A DNA stretch of 64,000 nt from Podocnemis expansa (Eukaryota; Chordata; Testudines; Podocnemididae): contig ML681963.1 of NCBI GenBank assembly GCA_007922195.1, forward strand, positions 139,688,568 through 139,752,567, in the 5' to 3' direction. The notes beneath the pieces were generated by a model. That model worked only from the letters and a program-made list of their open reading frames with translations. It was not told the origin of the DNA and did not search any database. Made by a program: the position numbers and the translations under genes. Below, in pieces: positions 1 through 12,540 of the stretch (the stretch's first letter is position 1; every line of letters begins with the position of its first letter).

Positions 1-191
1 TTGTGAGAAAACCAACCACATCAGCTCTTCTATTACAGCTTCCATAGAAACAAATCCACTAACAAAACAATAATAATCCCCCATTCCAAGTATCCTGGGA
101 AGATTTCAGAATAACCATTAGCAAGAATGATGCCAGGGCAAAACCAAGGTGTCTGGCTCTGCAAGTGTGTGCATGTGTGCTTGTGTATTTA

Positions 192-370
192 GGGTATGTC
201 TACAGTGATGGCGGTAAATTCGCCACCATCAGATCAATTTTTCTGGATTGACTCAGCAGTCAGAAAAGACAAGCTTGGTTGATCTGGAAATCAACTTAAT
301 AAACCCACCCCTTCAAGTGGTGTAGTGCTGCGTCAACTGGAACACATTTCTCATTGGTACAGCTCAGTGA
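192..370. repeat. Left-end fragment of a Harbinger-like MITE (weak)
   Basis: The stretch begins TTA|GGGTATGTCTACAG, the same terminal sequence as the better preserved element at 13,959. No matching right end (AGACATACC) is seen downstream, so this would be a truncated copy. The right limit is approximate. Confidence 0.35.
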
Positions 371-1320
371 AGAAGGTGCACTAAAGGGGAATTACGAAGT
401 CAGCAAGAGTTACAGAAGCTACTCAGCATAGCCTGTGTAACTCCCATCAACTGCTGCTGAATTTTGCCAGCAGTGGAGTCTATATACACATGTATAACAA
501 TATCAGAGTCCTCCTGCCAGCAGCTAGTCTGACTAGCTGATCTGGGAGCTAAAATGAGGAGGGTCAGCAGGAATAGGATCGTTCCCCAGTTCTTCTGTCC
601 TGCTCTGCACCCCTCCCCAGAGATTCTATGCAGTGACACCAGCTTTATAATCCTATGATAGCTATTCCTTTGTTCCACATGAATTCCAGAATCAAGAGGT
701 CTTCTGCTCTCACCTTTGTTCCTAATACTGTAAATGTCTGTAGGTGTGTGTGTGTGGAAGCTATTGTTTAGATATGTTTTAGGGGGTGTATGAATGTATC
801 CATGAGATATGATTCTGAATTCCTTACATTTAATGGGTGCTTGGCCATTGGAATGATAGACACGATAATGCTGTCTGCAGTCTTCAGCACTGGGTTTGTG
901 ATTCAAGCTCTGTCGTGAATGTGAGTATGCACATGGAGTTGTGTAGAGATCCCTTGTAGTTCTCACCTCCCACCTCGGCCTTCCATCACTCATTCTATGG
1001 ATTGGCACCAAAGATGCCTTCATATCATTGTTCTGCTGTGTAGTAAAAAGGCACTGCAGCAGCTAGTTATGGAAGAGGCCACTGGGGTCAACTTTGATAA
1101 CAGTTCAGAGCACTGACTGCCTCTGTGTTCCTGTAACAAATTGGCAAGGGGGCCCTGATCTCTGTTGAGGTCTACAGGTCCTAGTGGAATGATAATAAAT
1201 AGTAATCATCAGAGGAGTCTTCTGTCTCTCTGCTCCAAGGACCACTATCTTGTCCTCACTTTTCCATTTAGCAATTCCTATTTTATTTTGAAAGTGGACT
1301 GTACAAAGCACCAGAACAAT
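371..1320. other. Unique-like non-coding DNA
   Basis: No recognisable gene or repeat was seen. A 207-codon open frame on the minus strand (400-1,023) has no recognisable domain, and its composition looks like chance. Confidence 0.5.
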
Positions 1321-1322
1321 AG

Positions 1323-1364
<42 letters not shown>
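1323..1364. repeat. (TC)n dinucleotide microsatellite
   Basis: About 20 uninterrupted TC units. The arginine-glutamate and serine-leucine repeats seen on translation of either strand are artefacts of this microsatellite. Confidence 0.97.
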
Positions 1365-1366
<2 letters not shown>

Positions 1367-2990
1367 GTTAGCTCCCTTCCAATTGCTTTTGGAAGGAACC
1401 CAGCACCTTGAGTTTACCTGACTTTCTGGCTCCAGGTAAGCTCTGTAAATCTTTACTGCGAAGGAAATTACTTTAACTTGAATCAGGTTTGTAGGAGGGG
1501 GTGGGGATTTGGCGGGAAAGAACATTAAAAATCACAACAGCTGGCTAGCATTATTGTGTGTGTACCCAGAGCTCCCATATCTCCAAGGCCTTGTAAAGAT
1601 TACAGATGTACTTCTTCAAAGCAGCAGAGATTGGAGTATGGGGAAATCGCGTATCCACCCTCCCTCACTAGGGCTGTGCAGAAGCACAGAGAAGCCTTTC
1701 AGATCCATCTGCTCATGAAGGGTCAAGGGCTGGGCCTTCATACACACGATAAATAGGGTGAGAGGGAGTCATTAGTGAGGCTGATGCTTATTAAATGCTT
1801 CAAATAAAACTGAACTTTGCTCTTCTATCAAGACACGCATCATAGAGCATAATGAATGTTCCATTCCAGACTAAGAGTAAATTTGTACCGTGGCAGTTGC
1901 AGCACCAGTAGCATGCTCCTAAAGAGAAGATGTGGGGACAATGCACATAGTTAGCAAGTGCACAGAGGTATGACGGCCTGCTCACTCTTCACTTGTGGGG
2001 GAGTTCACCAAAGGTGCCATCATGGCATTGCTTGGGTCCAGCTTTGACAGAGAGGGCCAAACAGATATCAGACATACAGAGAACTGTCATTATGTGGGAG
2101 CATAACACCCAAGTGCTCAGTGTTGGAAGACACACTGCTGTCACTTAGACCATGTGAATATTGCACTTGTTATACTGGAGGCCATGAAGCTATCACTGGT
2201 GCCAAGTGCCCGGTTATGGGGGCTATCCATCAGGTACCATAGCTGCCAAACACAGATAATGATCCCTTTCCCAGATTCTGATCTCAACTATACTGTTGTA
2301 AACACAATGTCCTTTCACTGACTTCAGTGGAGATGCTCTGGATTTTTCTATAATGGGATTCACAAGCAGCTCAGGAGAATGCTCAGTTATGTGGAAGGTT
2401 CTGATAGTCCACACAGACACATGCAGCATGTAGTACACCATTTAGGGGGAATACAGAGCTATCCTGGATAGAGAGTTTACTCTTCTGGCTCAATCACACA
2501 CACACATCCCTTAATGAAGACCAAGAATGTTCACCTATGCTGGAAGAACATCCATCAATATTCACACACTAACACCTCAGCCTGGAGAGATCCCCATAGC
2601 AAACCCAGTTCTAAAGTGGGGTGTACAAGTTGGCCCTGCTTGTGGCAGAGAACTTGAAAATAAATGGGATGCCTCAGACCCTTGTGGCCTCAGCATAAGC
2701 ATTCAGAGTCTTCTTTTAATCTCTCAGATTAGTACTGGTGGAAAGGGGAGGAACCGTTCAAACAACAGCATACAGTGTTGGAGGCTGCTGGCTGGGATAA
2801 GAGGGTGGAAAGAATGTTGCTAAGGATGCAAAAGAGCAAAGATCTGCCTTCTGTTAGTACAGTCATCTGTCTGGTAGGCCTGGCTGGCTCTGGGCAGATC
2901 TCAGAGTGAGCCTTTGTTAGGAAGGTGAGCAAGTAGGAAGCAGTCCGCTAATGTGACTGCTTATGGCTCTTTTACATTTATAGTAGGCTG
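1365..2990. other. Unique-like non-coding DNA
   Basis: Only short chance open frames. No splice-flanked exon, RNA gene or repeat could be recognised. Confidence 0.5.
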
Positions 2991-2995
2991 TGTTC

Positions 2996-3303
2996 ACACG
3001 ACGCACCGTTTTTTCGAAACAAAGGAACCCGTTGTTTCGAAACAAGGGCGTTGTTTTGAAACAAGTTAAACCCCATTTGGGGGCGAAACAACCTTGTTTC
3101 AAAACGCTTGTTTCGAAACAATGCGTGTGAACATGTTGTTTCGGAACAATAGGTTCCGAAACAACATTTAAAGGGCTGCCCCCTCAGCACCCTGGCCAGG
3201 GAACACTCAGCACGGGCAGCGCTGAACACCCCAGTGCCTGCAGCCCCGGAGGAAGCGAAATAGCAACTTGTTTCGAAATAACCATGTGTGTGTGAACACA
3301 GCC
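2996..3303. mobile_element. TTCGAA-rich inverted-repeat element, copy 1
   Basis: A 308-bp block with terminal inverted repeats GGCTGTGTTCACAC and GTGTGAACACAGCC, flanked on both sides by the trinucleotide GTA (2,993-2,995 and 3,304-3,306), which could be a 3-bp target duplication. The interior is dominated by repeated TGTTTCGAAACAA-type palindromic motifs in both orientations, with a GC-richer patch at about 3,165-3,250. It has no coding capacity, so a non-autonomous DNA transposon is the likely nature. The 3-bp flank would fit PIF/Harbinger, but that is inference. Its relative is at 7,985-8,348. Confidence 0.65.
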
Positions 3304-3306
3304 GTA

Positions 3307-4351
3307 GATTGGGCCTCCATTGTGCTAAATGTTGAACAAGTGTGTACAAGGACACAGTCATTGCCTGGGACAGCTGACCAGCTAAAACCAGTGTAAACAA
3401 CCATGAGGGAAGGAGACCTTACATTGCATTGTTTCTCTAATAGCACTTCCCAAAGAAGTGCAGTTACATTCCTTGATGCCCCATCATTACTCTTTAGATA
3501 CATCATAGTGATCTTCACTTTGATCACATGTATTTTGTAATTCTCCTGGAGACCCTTCCACTTCCACTCCCCGCCACCACTACGCACACCTGGGTCACAG
3601 CCAAGGATGCCAAGAATTAGCAAGGACTAAATTCAGCATGAGGCTGGAGAATTGATTCAAAGAAGGCTCCATTGTTCCAGGAGACCATTTCAGATTGAAC
3701 AACTGAAATCTCTGGACATTATCTCCTGGGGTGGGAATATCATGCTCTGTAAGTTGAGAGAGTGGCCTCTTGCTTTAAGCCTAAAGAGAAAAGCCCAAGT
3801 GCAGGAGTTCTGTTCTGATGAAGGATGAGAAGGGGGTTTTCTCATGCTTTTCAGTAACATTCTCCTGCTTGTCCTTTGGAATGCTGGTGGCATCCAGATG
3901 CTTTCACAGGTGTGCCCAGATCTCTGCATCTGACGTTCAGATGGAAACCTGGGAATGTGAATCTATTCATGGCAGTGGTCTGATATATTCAGTGGCACCT
4001 TTTGAGAAAGCACAACCTAGCAGTAGGACAAGAAGCAGGATATCAGTTTGCTATTTTGCAATGAGCGGAAACAGAGAAATAACAAACCTAAAACATTATT
4101 GAAAAACTACAGACCAAAACCAAGCCACAATGAGGATTAAATTTTATGGGTGTCACTGTTTAGCTCAATTGCATGCACATACACCTATGCTGCTACTCTG
4201 CCTTTTCCAAGTTACAGCAACATAGGTGAAGATCACAGGAAGACAACCATCTCAGCCACTAACATTCAGGGGTTAAGGTACATGGGAACACTTAGAAACA
4301 CCGTTCTTGGGCCTCATAAATCTGATGAGCCTCCATTTGCATTGTGGGAAA
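3307..4351. other. Unique-like non-coding DNA
   Basis: No supported gene or repeat. The open frames at 3,207-3,623 (minus) and 3,818-4,102 (plus) have no recognisable domain. Confidence 0.5.
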
Positions 4352-4359
4352 CTTTAAAG

Positions 4360-4551
4360 CAGGGGTCTCAAACATGAGGCCCCTAAAGCTATTTTCTATG
4401 GCTTGCAACAACACTATCATCACCAATATTTGCAATATCATTGAATGAAAAGGTTTCAGTGATGCAGCCCTTGGGCTAACGTACTAACCCTCATGTGGCC
4501 CTGTATTAGTCCTCATGAGGCCCTTGTGGTGATGTGAGTTTGAGACCCTTA
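4360..4551. mobile_element. hAT-type MITE (CAGGGGTCTCAAAC family), copy 1
   Basis: A 192-bp element with terminal inverted repeats CAGGGGTCTCAAAC and GTTTGAGACCCTTA, flanked by a perfect 8-bp duplication CTTTAAAG (4,352-4,359 and 4,552-4,559). An 8-bp duplication and CAGGGG-type ends are typical of hAT transposons. It is non-coding and was presumably mobilised in trans. Related copies lie at 39,497-39,722 and 43,465-43,634. Confidence 0.88.
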
Positions 4552-4559
4552 CTTTAAAG

Positions 4560-5744
4560 TATGTCGAATCATGGTTACTTTTAAACCGGAAAGCAGTAAC
4601 TAGCACTCAGGGTCTCTCAAGAAAGACTGGCCTTAAAGATGAAGAAGTAGCAATGAAATCAATGTGGCAAACAATGGAAAAATATTAATTGATTTTATAA
4701 ACTGTTTTGGTTGAAGTTAGCGTCAACCAAAAATGTGTGTATTTTGATATTAATGAGAGTTTACGTGTCTGTGTTGTACTGCAAGCAATAAATGCAATTT
4801 TGTGTTTTTGTTTGTCTCGATTGTTTCTGCTTATGACTTGTATTATGTTCAATCAATTACATATCACATTTTATTTAATTATCACATTGTTAATCAAAAT
4901 ACTTAGTGTTATGCAGTGTTTGCTAGTTTGTGGCAATAATTGATATAGGTATGAACAGCATATAAAATTATAAGTATTTTTATGGAGCAATAACTGATGC
5001 ATATTATACTGAGATTGGTTGCAAATGCCTACCTGGGTTGGGGTCCACACATGCATGAAGGGGTCCCGGACAATACGAGAAGGGGGTCCAGAGGTTAGGA
5101 AGATTCTGGGCCCATGAAATGATACTTTAACCCCTGCTAACATTCATTCTGGGAGTGCAGAGATGAGCAACCCATCCAAACCACAGGGAATTGCAGCTGC
5201 AAAGGAAGGTGACCTCATGAACAAGGCTAATATTACATATTAAATGGTGAAGAAGTGATTATAATTTCACTCTTCAAGACACATACAAATGTGTACTCTC
5301 CCAAAAGGACCAGAATTCTTCATGCTAGTCCTAGCCCTAACTTTCCAAATCAAAAGGTAAGGAAAATGTGTTCTCTTCCCTCAGTCACTACATTCAGAAA
5401 AGAACAAATGAGCCTTTTGCTTGCCAGATATGCTCAGAGATGAAGTGAGTCCCAAATCAACGGGGGGATATGGAAGACTGCAGATGGTGTATAAGGTCTC
5501 GTTGAAAAAACTGGAACGTGTCAAAGACTCTTTCCTCCACTGATTCTCTAAAGCTCTTTGGGAGGAAGATTGCCTGAACTGCCTTCCTTGGGTGGCTTTC
5601 TTTGAGTCCTGCTTTTTGGCAAACCTTTATGGCAATGGTGCTTTATTGTGCATCCTGAAAGAAAAAGGGTCCTATTCATCACCACATCTGAGATCAGCTT
5701 AGCAGAAGACCCAAGGGTAGGATGTGGGGGTGGAGTGGGAAGGA
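4560..5744. other. AT-rich non-coding DNA with one short repeat-like module
   Basis: Mostly unique-like. The segment near 5,100-5,140 ends in TACTTTAACCCCTG, a module also found inside the hAT-type elements at 32,877-34,006 and 34,903-35,192, so a decayed element fragment may lie here. No gene was recognised. Confidence 0.45.
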
Positions 5745-5873
5745 AGCTAGCACTGAGATTGTGAACTTTTTGGGGCAGGAACTCTCTGTTGTGTTTGTAC
5801 AGTTCTGAGCCCAGTAGAGCCCATGTTTGGGGCTCCTAGGTCCTGCTGCAATACAAATAAATACTAATAATAA
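5745..5873 (+). repeat. Ancient SINE/LINE 3'-end remnant (L2/MIR-like tail)
   Basis: The stretch reads as the familiar amniote 3'-tail type: TTGTGAACTTTTTGGGGCAG, then a GTTTGTACAG-like segment, a GGGGCTCCTAGG segment, and an AT-rich end with AATAAATACTAATAATAA. A similar tail lies at 41,925-42,000. The exact family cannot be fixed without a library search. Confidence 0.5.
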
Positions 5874-6050
5874 CAGCAAAACAAGCATGGAGTCCTGTGG
5901 CACTTTTAGAGACTAACTAATTTATTTATTGCATGAGCTGCCATGGGAGAAAATCCCACTTTGTTAGAAGCTTTGAAGATGGGGGAACTTAAGTGACACA
6001 AGATTCCTTGCTTGTTTTGCCAAACTAGACTAATACAGCTACCCCTTTGG
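5874..6050. repeat. Hammerhead-core repeat family (HCR), copy 1
   Basis: The left part is a minus-oriented unit (GGAGTCCTGTGGCAC, GACTAACTAATTTATT, GGGAGAAAATCCCAC). It is followed by a plus-oriented terminal fragment (ATTCCTTGCTTG, ACTAGACTAATACAGC). The GAAA side of the ribozyme-like core has decayed in this copy. The head-to-head arrangement recurs in other copies in this window. Confidence 0.75.
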
Positions 6051-7984
6051 TACTACTACTAAGTGTGATTCCTCTGTTTTGGGGCTGAATCCAGCAGGGT
6101 TCATTAACCTCTCAGTCGCACTAAGAAGGAATTTGTCCATTCATATCAAGAGCTTTCCCACCCCTATCCCCAGTTTCCCTTTTATCAATTCCTTATTAAT
6201 TTCACACTGGCTTCTCAGTTTGGTTTCCTGAACTTCTCACTGCAAGGTCCTGCATACCAGCACAATGGTGCAGTGTAGATATCCAGAGATCACTGGGAGA
6301 CTTCTTCCAGTGCCTCTGCTATCCCAGTATCAGGTTGAACCTGTTCAGTACAGAGGCCTGAGGCACTGCAGATTCCTGCTTTCTCTTTCTGCTCCATTTA
6401 ATTTGAGCACACTAACCTCCCCCTCTCTCCTCCTCCCTGCTTGCCCCTAAGCTGCTTCAGGCTTTGAGCTATGACAGGCATAAGGCAAGGCATCACTTAC
6501 ACACCTGGAACAGGTTGCAACAAGCCTGGCAACCTTTTACACGGAAGGCTTAGGACTCTGCAAGTTAAACTCCTTTGCAAAGCCGCCTTCATCTGGTAAA
6601 GAGTACTCAGCTAACAATTGTCCAACAACTTTAATTGTCTGTTGCAGGGTTATTTTTCTGTTTTGCTTTGGTTTTTGTCCAACATTTCCCCTCACACATG
6701 GCGAGGAAGAGATTAGTTAAACTACCCATCTTTGATTTCAAAAGAGAATTGCTTATGGCTATGCCTCAATCATTTCCCTATTTTTGGGGCCCTATATAAC
6801 ATCATGGGCACTGACTGAAGCCCAGTAGTGTTGTGTGGGGCTCACTGTAGATTGTGGTGAGAGCTGCACAGAAACTTTCAAAGCTTTGACCAAATATCCT
6901 TTTCACAAGCATTTAAAATTGTGATTAATACTATTTTACCAGCTCAGTCAGTGTCCATACTTTACAGTCCCACTCCCAGCTGTGTATGTGTTACACATCT
7001 CCAACTTAGCAATGGCCTCCAGTAAGACTCCCACCATCAGTCCCCCAGCAGCTAGCTCTTTTACAGCATCAGCAAACCCCACCATCTTATACTAGCAACT
7101 TGCCCCACTGTCAATACACAGCTGCCAGTATTCCAGGGGATGAGAACTTCTTTCACAGATCATCAGACCACACATACATTTCTACATAAATCTGCCAGTC
7201 AGAAAACATCAGGTTAGTAGAGCATGAGCCCAAGAACAAGAGGAATAATTAAGAGGTGATGGGATATGGAGAAGGCTCCCTCAGAGCCTCTGGCATGAAC
7301 ACCTCACAGTGGGGATGGTGTTGTTCTGGTGCCATCTGCTATCCAGCAGCTTCACCTACCAGGACAAGGGGAATTCAGCAGGAGAGAACCAAACACGAGA
7401 GAGAGAGAGAGCAAAGGAGCAAAATTTCCCGGAGCACATCTGGTTCATTTTGAGAGCACGTTGAGAGAACTTGGATGGTAACATTTACTGGCTACCTTGC
7501 CTGCATTTCTGTTCTGTGTCTCTAGGACACATGACACAGAAAAGGCCAGGGCTGGGAGGAGACTGTTAGGAGAGCTACAGAAGCTTTATACCATCCTGAG
7601 GGGCCCAGAATTCTGGCAAGTCCAGGAACTGATGCTGTCTGTTCCTAACATGAGTCAGAGCAGCCAGAGGCTGTAATTCATGGCAGCAGACTGAGAGCTC
7701 CCTCCAGTCTGCGCCACAGCTTGGTGCAGCCTAAAATCCTTACAGAGGCATCAGTTATAGGGACTTCTTCACTGCCCTGGTCCTGCCCCCAGGTTCACTC
7801 CCAAATCTCCTGTACTGCAACTCACAAGCAGGCCTGTGTGGCAATAGGCTGCCCCCTGAACTGCCAGTGCTGTGGAAATTTTAACTCAGCTGGCTACAGG
7901 GAGTTAATAGTCCTTCTATGTAAAGAACTGGGGCATAAGTGGTCTGGTTTAGCAGTCAAAGCTGGGCTGGACTCCACTAGTCAA
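6051..7984. other. Unique-like non-coding DNA
   Basis: No supported gene. There is a short GA run near 7,400-7,412. All open frames are short and lack recognisable domains. Confidence 0.5.
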
Positions 7985-8348
7985 GGAGTGTGTTCACACA
8001 GCAGTCTTATTTCGAAACAACAGAGGTTGTTTCGAAATAAGAAAGGCCATGTTCACACGACGCACCATTGTTTCCAAACAACTTAAACCCCATGTGGGGA
8101 CGAAACAACGTTGTTTCAAAACAATTGTTTTGAAACAATGCCATCAGGACATGTTGTTTTGAAACAACGGTGACTCGTTTCAAAATAACTGTTGTCTGAA
8201 CTTGCTATTTCGCTTTGAGCTTTTTTCCTTAATTCGAATTAACAAACTGTTAATTCGAATTATCTTATTTTGAAATAAGGTGTTTTTTCGATACAAGTTG
8301 TTTTGAAACAACTTGTATTGAAATAACCCCCTGTGTGTGAACGTAGCC
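7985..8348. mobile_element. TTCGAA-rich inverted-repeat element, copy 2
   Basis: It begins with a GTGTGTTCACAC-like end and finishes with GTGTGTGAACGTAGCC, resembling the ends of the element at 2,996. A second start-like sequence (GTTCACACGACGCACC) at about 8,050 matches the beginning of copy 1, so the first 60 bp may be a separate fragment or a duplicated end. The interior has many TGTTTTGAAACAA and TTTCGAAA palindromes and a perfect inverted repeat, AATTCGAATTAACA at 8,231-8,244 against TGTTAATTCGAATT at 8,248-8,261. It has no coding capacity. Confidence 0.62.
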
Positions 8349-8564
8349 AAGGACAGCCATAAAATGTTAGTCAGTGAGCAGGGACTAGAGTAGTCACTAG
8401 AGACAGAGCTGATGAGAACAGAGTCAGACCAGGTCAGAGATCAGACGGAGCATCAGGCTGGAATCAGGAAGCAAAAATCAGGGTGTGAATCAGGCTGGTG
8501 TTGGAGACTGGAGATCAGATGGAGTCACAGCAAGCCAAAAATCTATGTGGGTGCCCAAACGATT

Positions 8565-8727
8565 TCCTGGCCATGAGCTTTTGTGGGTAAAATCCAACTT
8601 CCTCAGGTGCAGAAAATGGAAACTGCAGTATGTTACTTGTATAAATTTATTTGTTAATCTTTAAAAGTGCCACAGGACTCCTTGTTTATTTTGTTGAAAT
8701 AGACTAACACAGCTACCCCTCTTGAAC
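8565..8727. repeat. HCR repeat family, copy 2 (diverged)
   Basis: A degraded minus arm (CATGAGCTTTTGTGGG) is followed by a plus arm (TTTATTTGTTAATCTTTAAA, GTGCCACAGGACTCCTTG) and the terminal AGACTAACACAGCTACCCCT. The central catalytic-like core is lost here. Confidence 0.7.
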
Positions 8728-9929
8728 ATATCTCCCCCAGTACCTTAAAGATGCACTAGAATCCCACATGATTCAATAACCACTTTCAGAGAGTTGAGAG
8801 TCTCCACATGTGACTTCTGATTGGCCAAGGCAAGTCTATGTGGCTACTGTGAAATTGAAACTCCATGAAATGAGCTTTGATCTTATTTAAAAAATATGTA
8901 TTGAAAGGAGTTTTGGATCTGGCTTCCAGACAAACTCAATGTGAGAAAAGATTTTGCTTCTGAGTGCAATGTGTTAGAGCTTCGTTGATCTCGCTAAAGG
9001 AAATTTGCTCATGATGGTTAAAACACAGCATGTGTTGTGTAAGCAATATGATTTGACAAGCAGTGCATTGTTGGATGATTACAGCATGCCTCAGGTGGTG
9101 TTAAAAGGCATAAGACCAATGGGGGTGATTTTTACCATCTGAGCCATCCAGTAATCCTGTTCAAATATACAGTCTGTAGTGTTTTGTTGCGATTAGGAAA
9201 TGAAACATATCGAAAAATAGGGGAGATAGTCAGAAAAATATACTTGAAAACATACTCTTCGAAGCTGCACAACAGCAGTAAGAGCCAATCAGAATCCTCC
9301 AACTGTATCTGGCTTGTTCTATAGCCATTTCTTCACCAGTCATGTCCCTTTGTATTGCCATGTGCTCTGAAAATTAATCTAAGCCTAAACAGAAAAAAAG
9401 CTCAGTGTGAGCACTTTATTGCAGTCACTTCTCTCAGGTGTATTAAGTGGAACCAGATTCTTATTCCCAGGGGGTACATACGAACTGGAATCTGCCTATA
9501 AGTAGCTAGCTAAGAATCCCTCTTAAAGTCAACTGACATAGTTCATGTGCCAACTGTTTCCATCCCCAACACAGTGTTGGGGTGGGAATGATCATTTCAA
9601 AGGCAGAGCAGGGCTATATTTCTTTCCAGTCTCAGCTTTTATAAGGCACCTTAAGAGCCCACGCCCCAAAAAGCCAACAATGATCAAACTAGTGGTTGCT
9701 GTTCTGGGAGCCCTTGCAAGGAGAAATCACAGGCTGTAAGGGGTGACCTCAGATGCTCTCTCCCCTTTCCATAGGAGAACCACATGTAGGCTGTGGGGAC
9801 TGCAGAGCAAAGATGGGCAGTAATCAGGAGTAATTGGGAGGGACAAGTAGGCTTCATGGTTTTGACCGAATAGGCTTTACTAATAATACTCAGTTCTTTC
9901 ATAAATAAATCTCACAGGGCAAATGAATG
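8728..9929. other. Unique-like non-coding DNA
   Basis: Nothing supported: no gene-like frame, RNA gene or recognisable repeat. Confidence 0.5.
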
Positions 9930-10090
9930 GCAGTATCTATAGCCCCATTTTACAGAAGGAGAAACTGAGGCACAGAGAGTTGAAGTGATTTATCTTCATC
10001 AGCCAGCAGTCCAATGGCAGAACCAGGAATAATCCTGAGTTTACCTAGATTTACTGAGTCCCAGTTTAGTGCCTTATCTTTTAGGCCACA
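9930..10090 (-). repeat. MIR/CORE-SINE-like remnant
   Basis: The sequence CCCCATTTTACAGAAGGAG followed by AAACTGAGGCACAGAGAG and a decayed TGATTTATC segment is the reverse complement of the MIR core and 3' region. It is an old, diverged copy on the minus strand with approximate limits. Confidence 0.75.
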
Positions 10091-12540
10091 TTATAGTGGT
10101 GCCCAGACTTCAAATACCACTCAGCCAGATGGAATCATACTTAGAGGAAGTTGAATTATTCACTGGGAATTTATTAGCCTTGATGAATTTAGCCCTTTTC
10201 CTGACAGTGAATCATTTACAAATCAATCATGGCTTCTGCAAATGTAATTGCTATTTATAAATTTTCACTGAACCATTTGGATATGCAATTAGCCACTTAT
10301 TGAAAAATTTCACTTAATCTCTAGTCACCACTTGCTATTTCATGGTGTGTGAGTTGTCTTCTACATCACATGTTCTGAGTTTGTGTTCTTTTAGGGGGGT
10401 GGCTGAAAATTATTCTGCAGTGTTCAATCTGCTCTAGTTATTGGGCCAAATTTTCTACTAGTGTAAATGGGAGAAAACACTGCTGAAGTCAATAGCACTG
10501 CATTCATTTTTCCCAACAGAGGTTTTGGCTTCTGGATCAAAGAAAAGACATCTGCAATGATGGCTACATTAACACTTATATTATCTACAGATGACAAACA
10601 ATCTTTAAGGGACCTGCCATCATCGGGAAAAGTTTTAAAAATATGGTGTTTTATTAACAACCCAACTGAATTGTATGTATTTTTTTCACGGCTTCTGCTG
10701 CATTATAACTGTGTCCTATGATATTTGAATAAATGGCAGAAAGCTAATATGATCACATGTCCTTTTTTGGTCAGGATGGTTCCAGTTTTCAATATAATGC
10801 CTTGATAGCCTCAGAAACTTATCTAGGAACTTTTGAAATGTCTCAGTTTTCATTTAATGGATCAACATATTTGGTGTGTGTGCAGGGGAAATTAAATGAC
10901 AAAATAGTTGACCAAGACATAGTGTGTCATTCTGTAGAATTTCTTCTTTGTTTATCAGAAACAAACTGTCCAGTGGAATGAAAGTGTAGTGTGATAAATA
11001 ATCAGTATCTGATTTTAAAAAGGTGAATGAATGGAGACACCATTTAAAGCTGTTATTTTTTTTTAAGTGGATGTTAATGACATGCGGTCAGCATTTCATG
11101 ATAGACTCATTCAGACTTTCTTGAAAAAAACAAACCAAAACAAAACACACTCCACTCTAAAAAATGTGCATGTATTGTTGCTATGTCAGAAGTTGGCACT
11201 AGTGATCCCAGAAGAAATTCTGGCACTCAACAGCAAAATTTCCTGTGGGACCAGGATGTCACTGGGCATATTTTTTTAAATTGATCTTTTGCCCAAATAT
11301 TTTGCAACCATAAAAAGTGCTGCCTCAAATTCGTTTTTTGATTTTGCAATTATGATTACCTCCTATAATACTCTACAGTCAGCTGGTTCCACCTTGCTGG
11401 CTTATTTAGATAAGTCACCATCTATCATTTGTGATTTTACAACCATTTCAATGGAAAAGGATTGTGACTTGAATTCAAAGGAGAATTACAATCACATATA
11501 AACATGTCAAGCAGCTGTTATGTGAATGCAAATACAGGAAATCTACATGACAGTTAAATAAGGGTTTGATCAAATATTAATGTTAGAGTGTTTCTCTTTA
11601 AACACTTTTCCACTCATTTGGGAAGCCAAATCTCTGTATAATATAAGAAGTATTTCACTTATTATGAGAGAGCCTAAGAACCATGTTCATCTCATAATGA
11701 AAGTGTATTAGCGGAATATACGGCTGAAAGAATCGGCAGTGGGATATAGCACCTTTTATTTTTAGGTACTGCTTCAAATCCAGTCCAGGAAAATGGTGAC
11801 CAAAACTTGTTAATTTGTAAGAGCTATTTGATGGCTTTTGTGAAATAAGCTGGTTTGAATCTACTTCTTCAAGGATAAGTACTCAGAGAACAGAAACATC
11901 CCCATTAATGGAAATAATTGGTTCCTATGATAGCTGATACCAGGGAGAGGCCAAGGAATGAATAACCATAGTGAATGAATGATCGTTTAAGAGGTAGTCT
12001 ATTTTGGGTAGAGTTGGGGTGGATGACTGGGGCAAAAGGAGGAAGTTTGAATGGCAGTAAAAATGGCTTTGAGTAATTATAATGGAAAAATGTATTTGTG
12101 ACTGTGCTGATAATTCCCTAGACTTCACACATGTAACTTTGAGAAATTGAAGGGGAAAGGAGCAAAAATACTAATCTCCAGCTTCTAATGCATTTTAGCA
12201 TTAACTCTTCATTGCTTGAAATTCTATCATCTTTTTGGCTAGGAATGTTGCACAAATGTTTCTGAAGAACAGGTAGTGAAGAAGAATTGCAGGATTTGAA
12301 TTTAGATGAAGAGAGGGTTTTTCATGCTCCATGGGACAACACAAATACCTGTGGGGACGTAGTTTCACTTTTCTCTGAAGAAGTTTGGTTTGGAACATGC
12401 TGTTGTGTTCTTGCAATGTTCCTTTCTTTTCCTCTGTTTGCCTGCCCAGACATTAACAGGACTTCTGCAGGATGAGGGATTTCTTTAAAACTTATAATGA
12501 CACATAAAGCATTACGCTGAACACAATTCCACTAGTGTCA
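10091..12540. other. AT-rich unique-like non-coding DNA
   Basis: No gene could be supported. The short open frames here (for example 10,467-10,721, 10,757-10,981 and 11,289-11,501, plus strand) are 70-84 codons without recognisable domains. Confidence 0.5.

Noticed and set aside
400..1023. 207-codon minus-strand open frame
   Set aside because: It is the longest frame outside the elements but has no recognisable domain or repeat relation. The length is possible by chance in 64 kb, so it was not annotated as a gene.
1283..1525. Frame encoding an Arg-Glu repeat
   Set aside because: Produced by the (TC)n microsatellite at 1,323-1,364.
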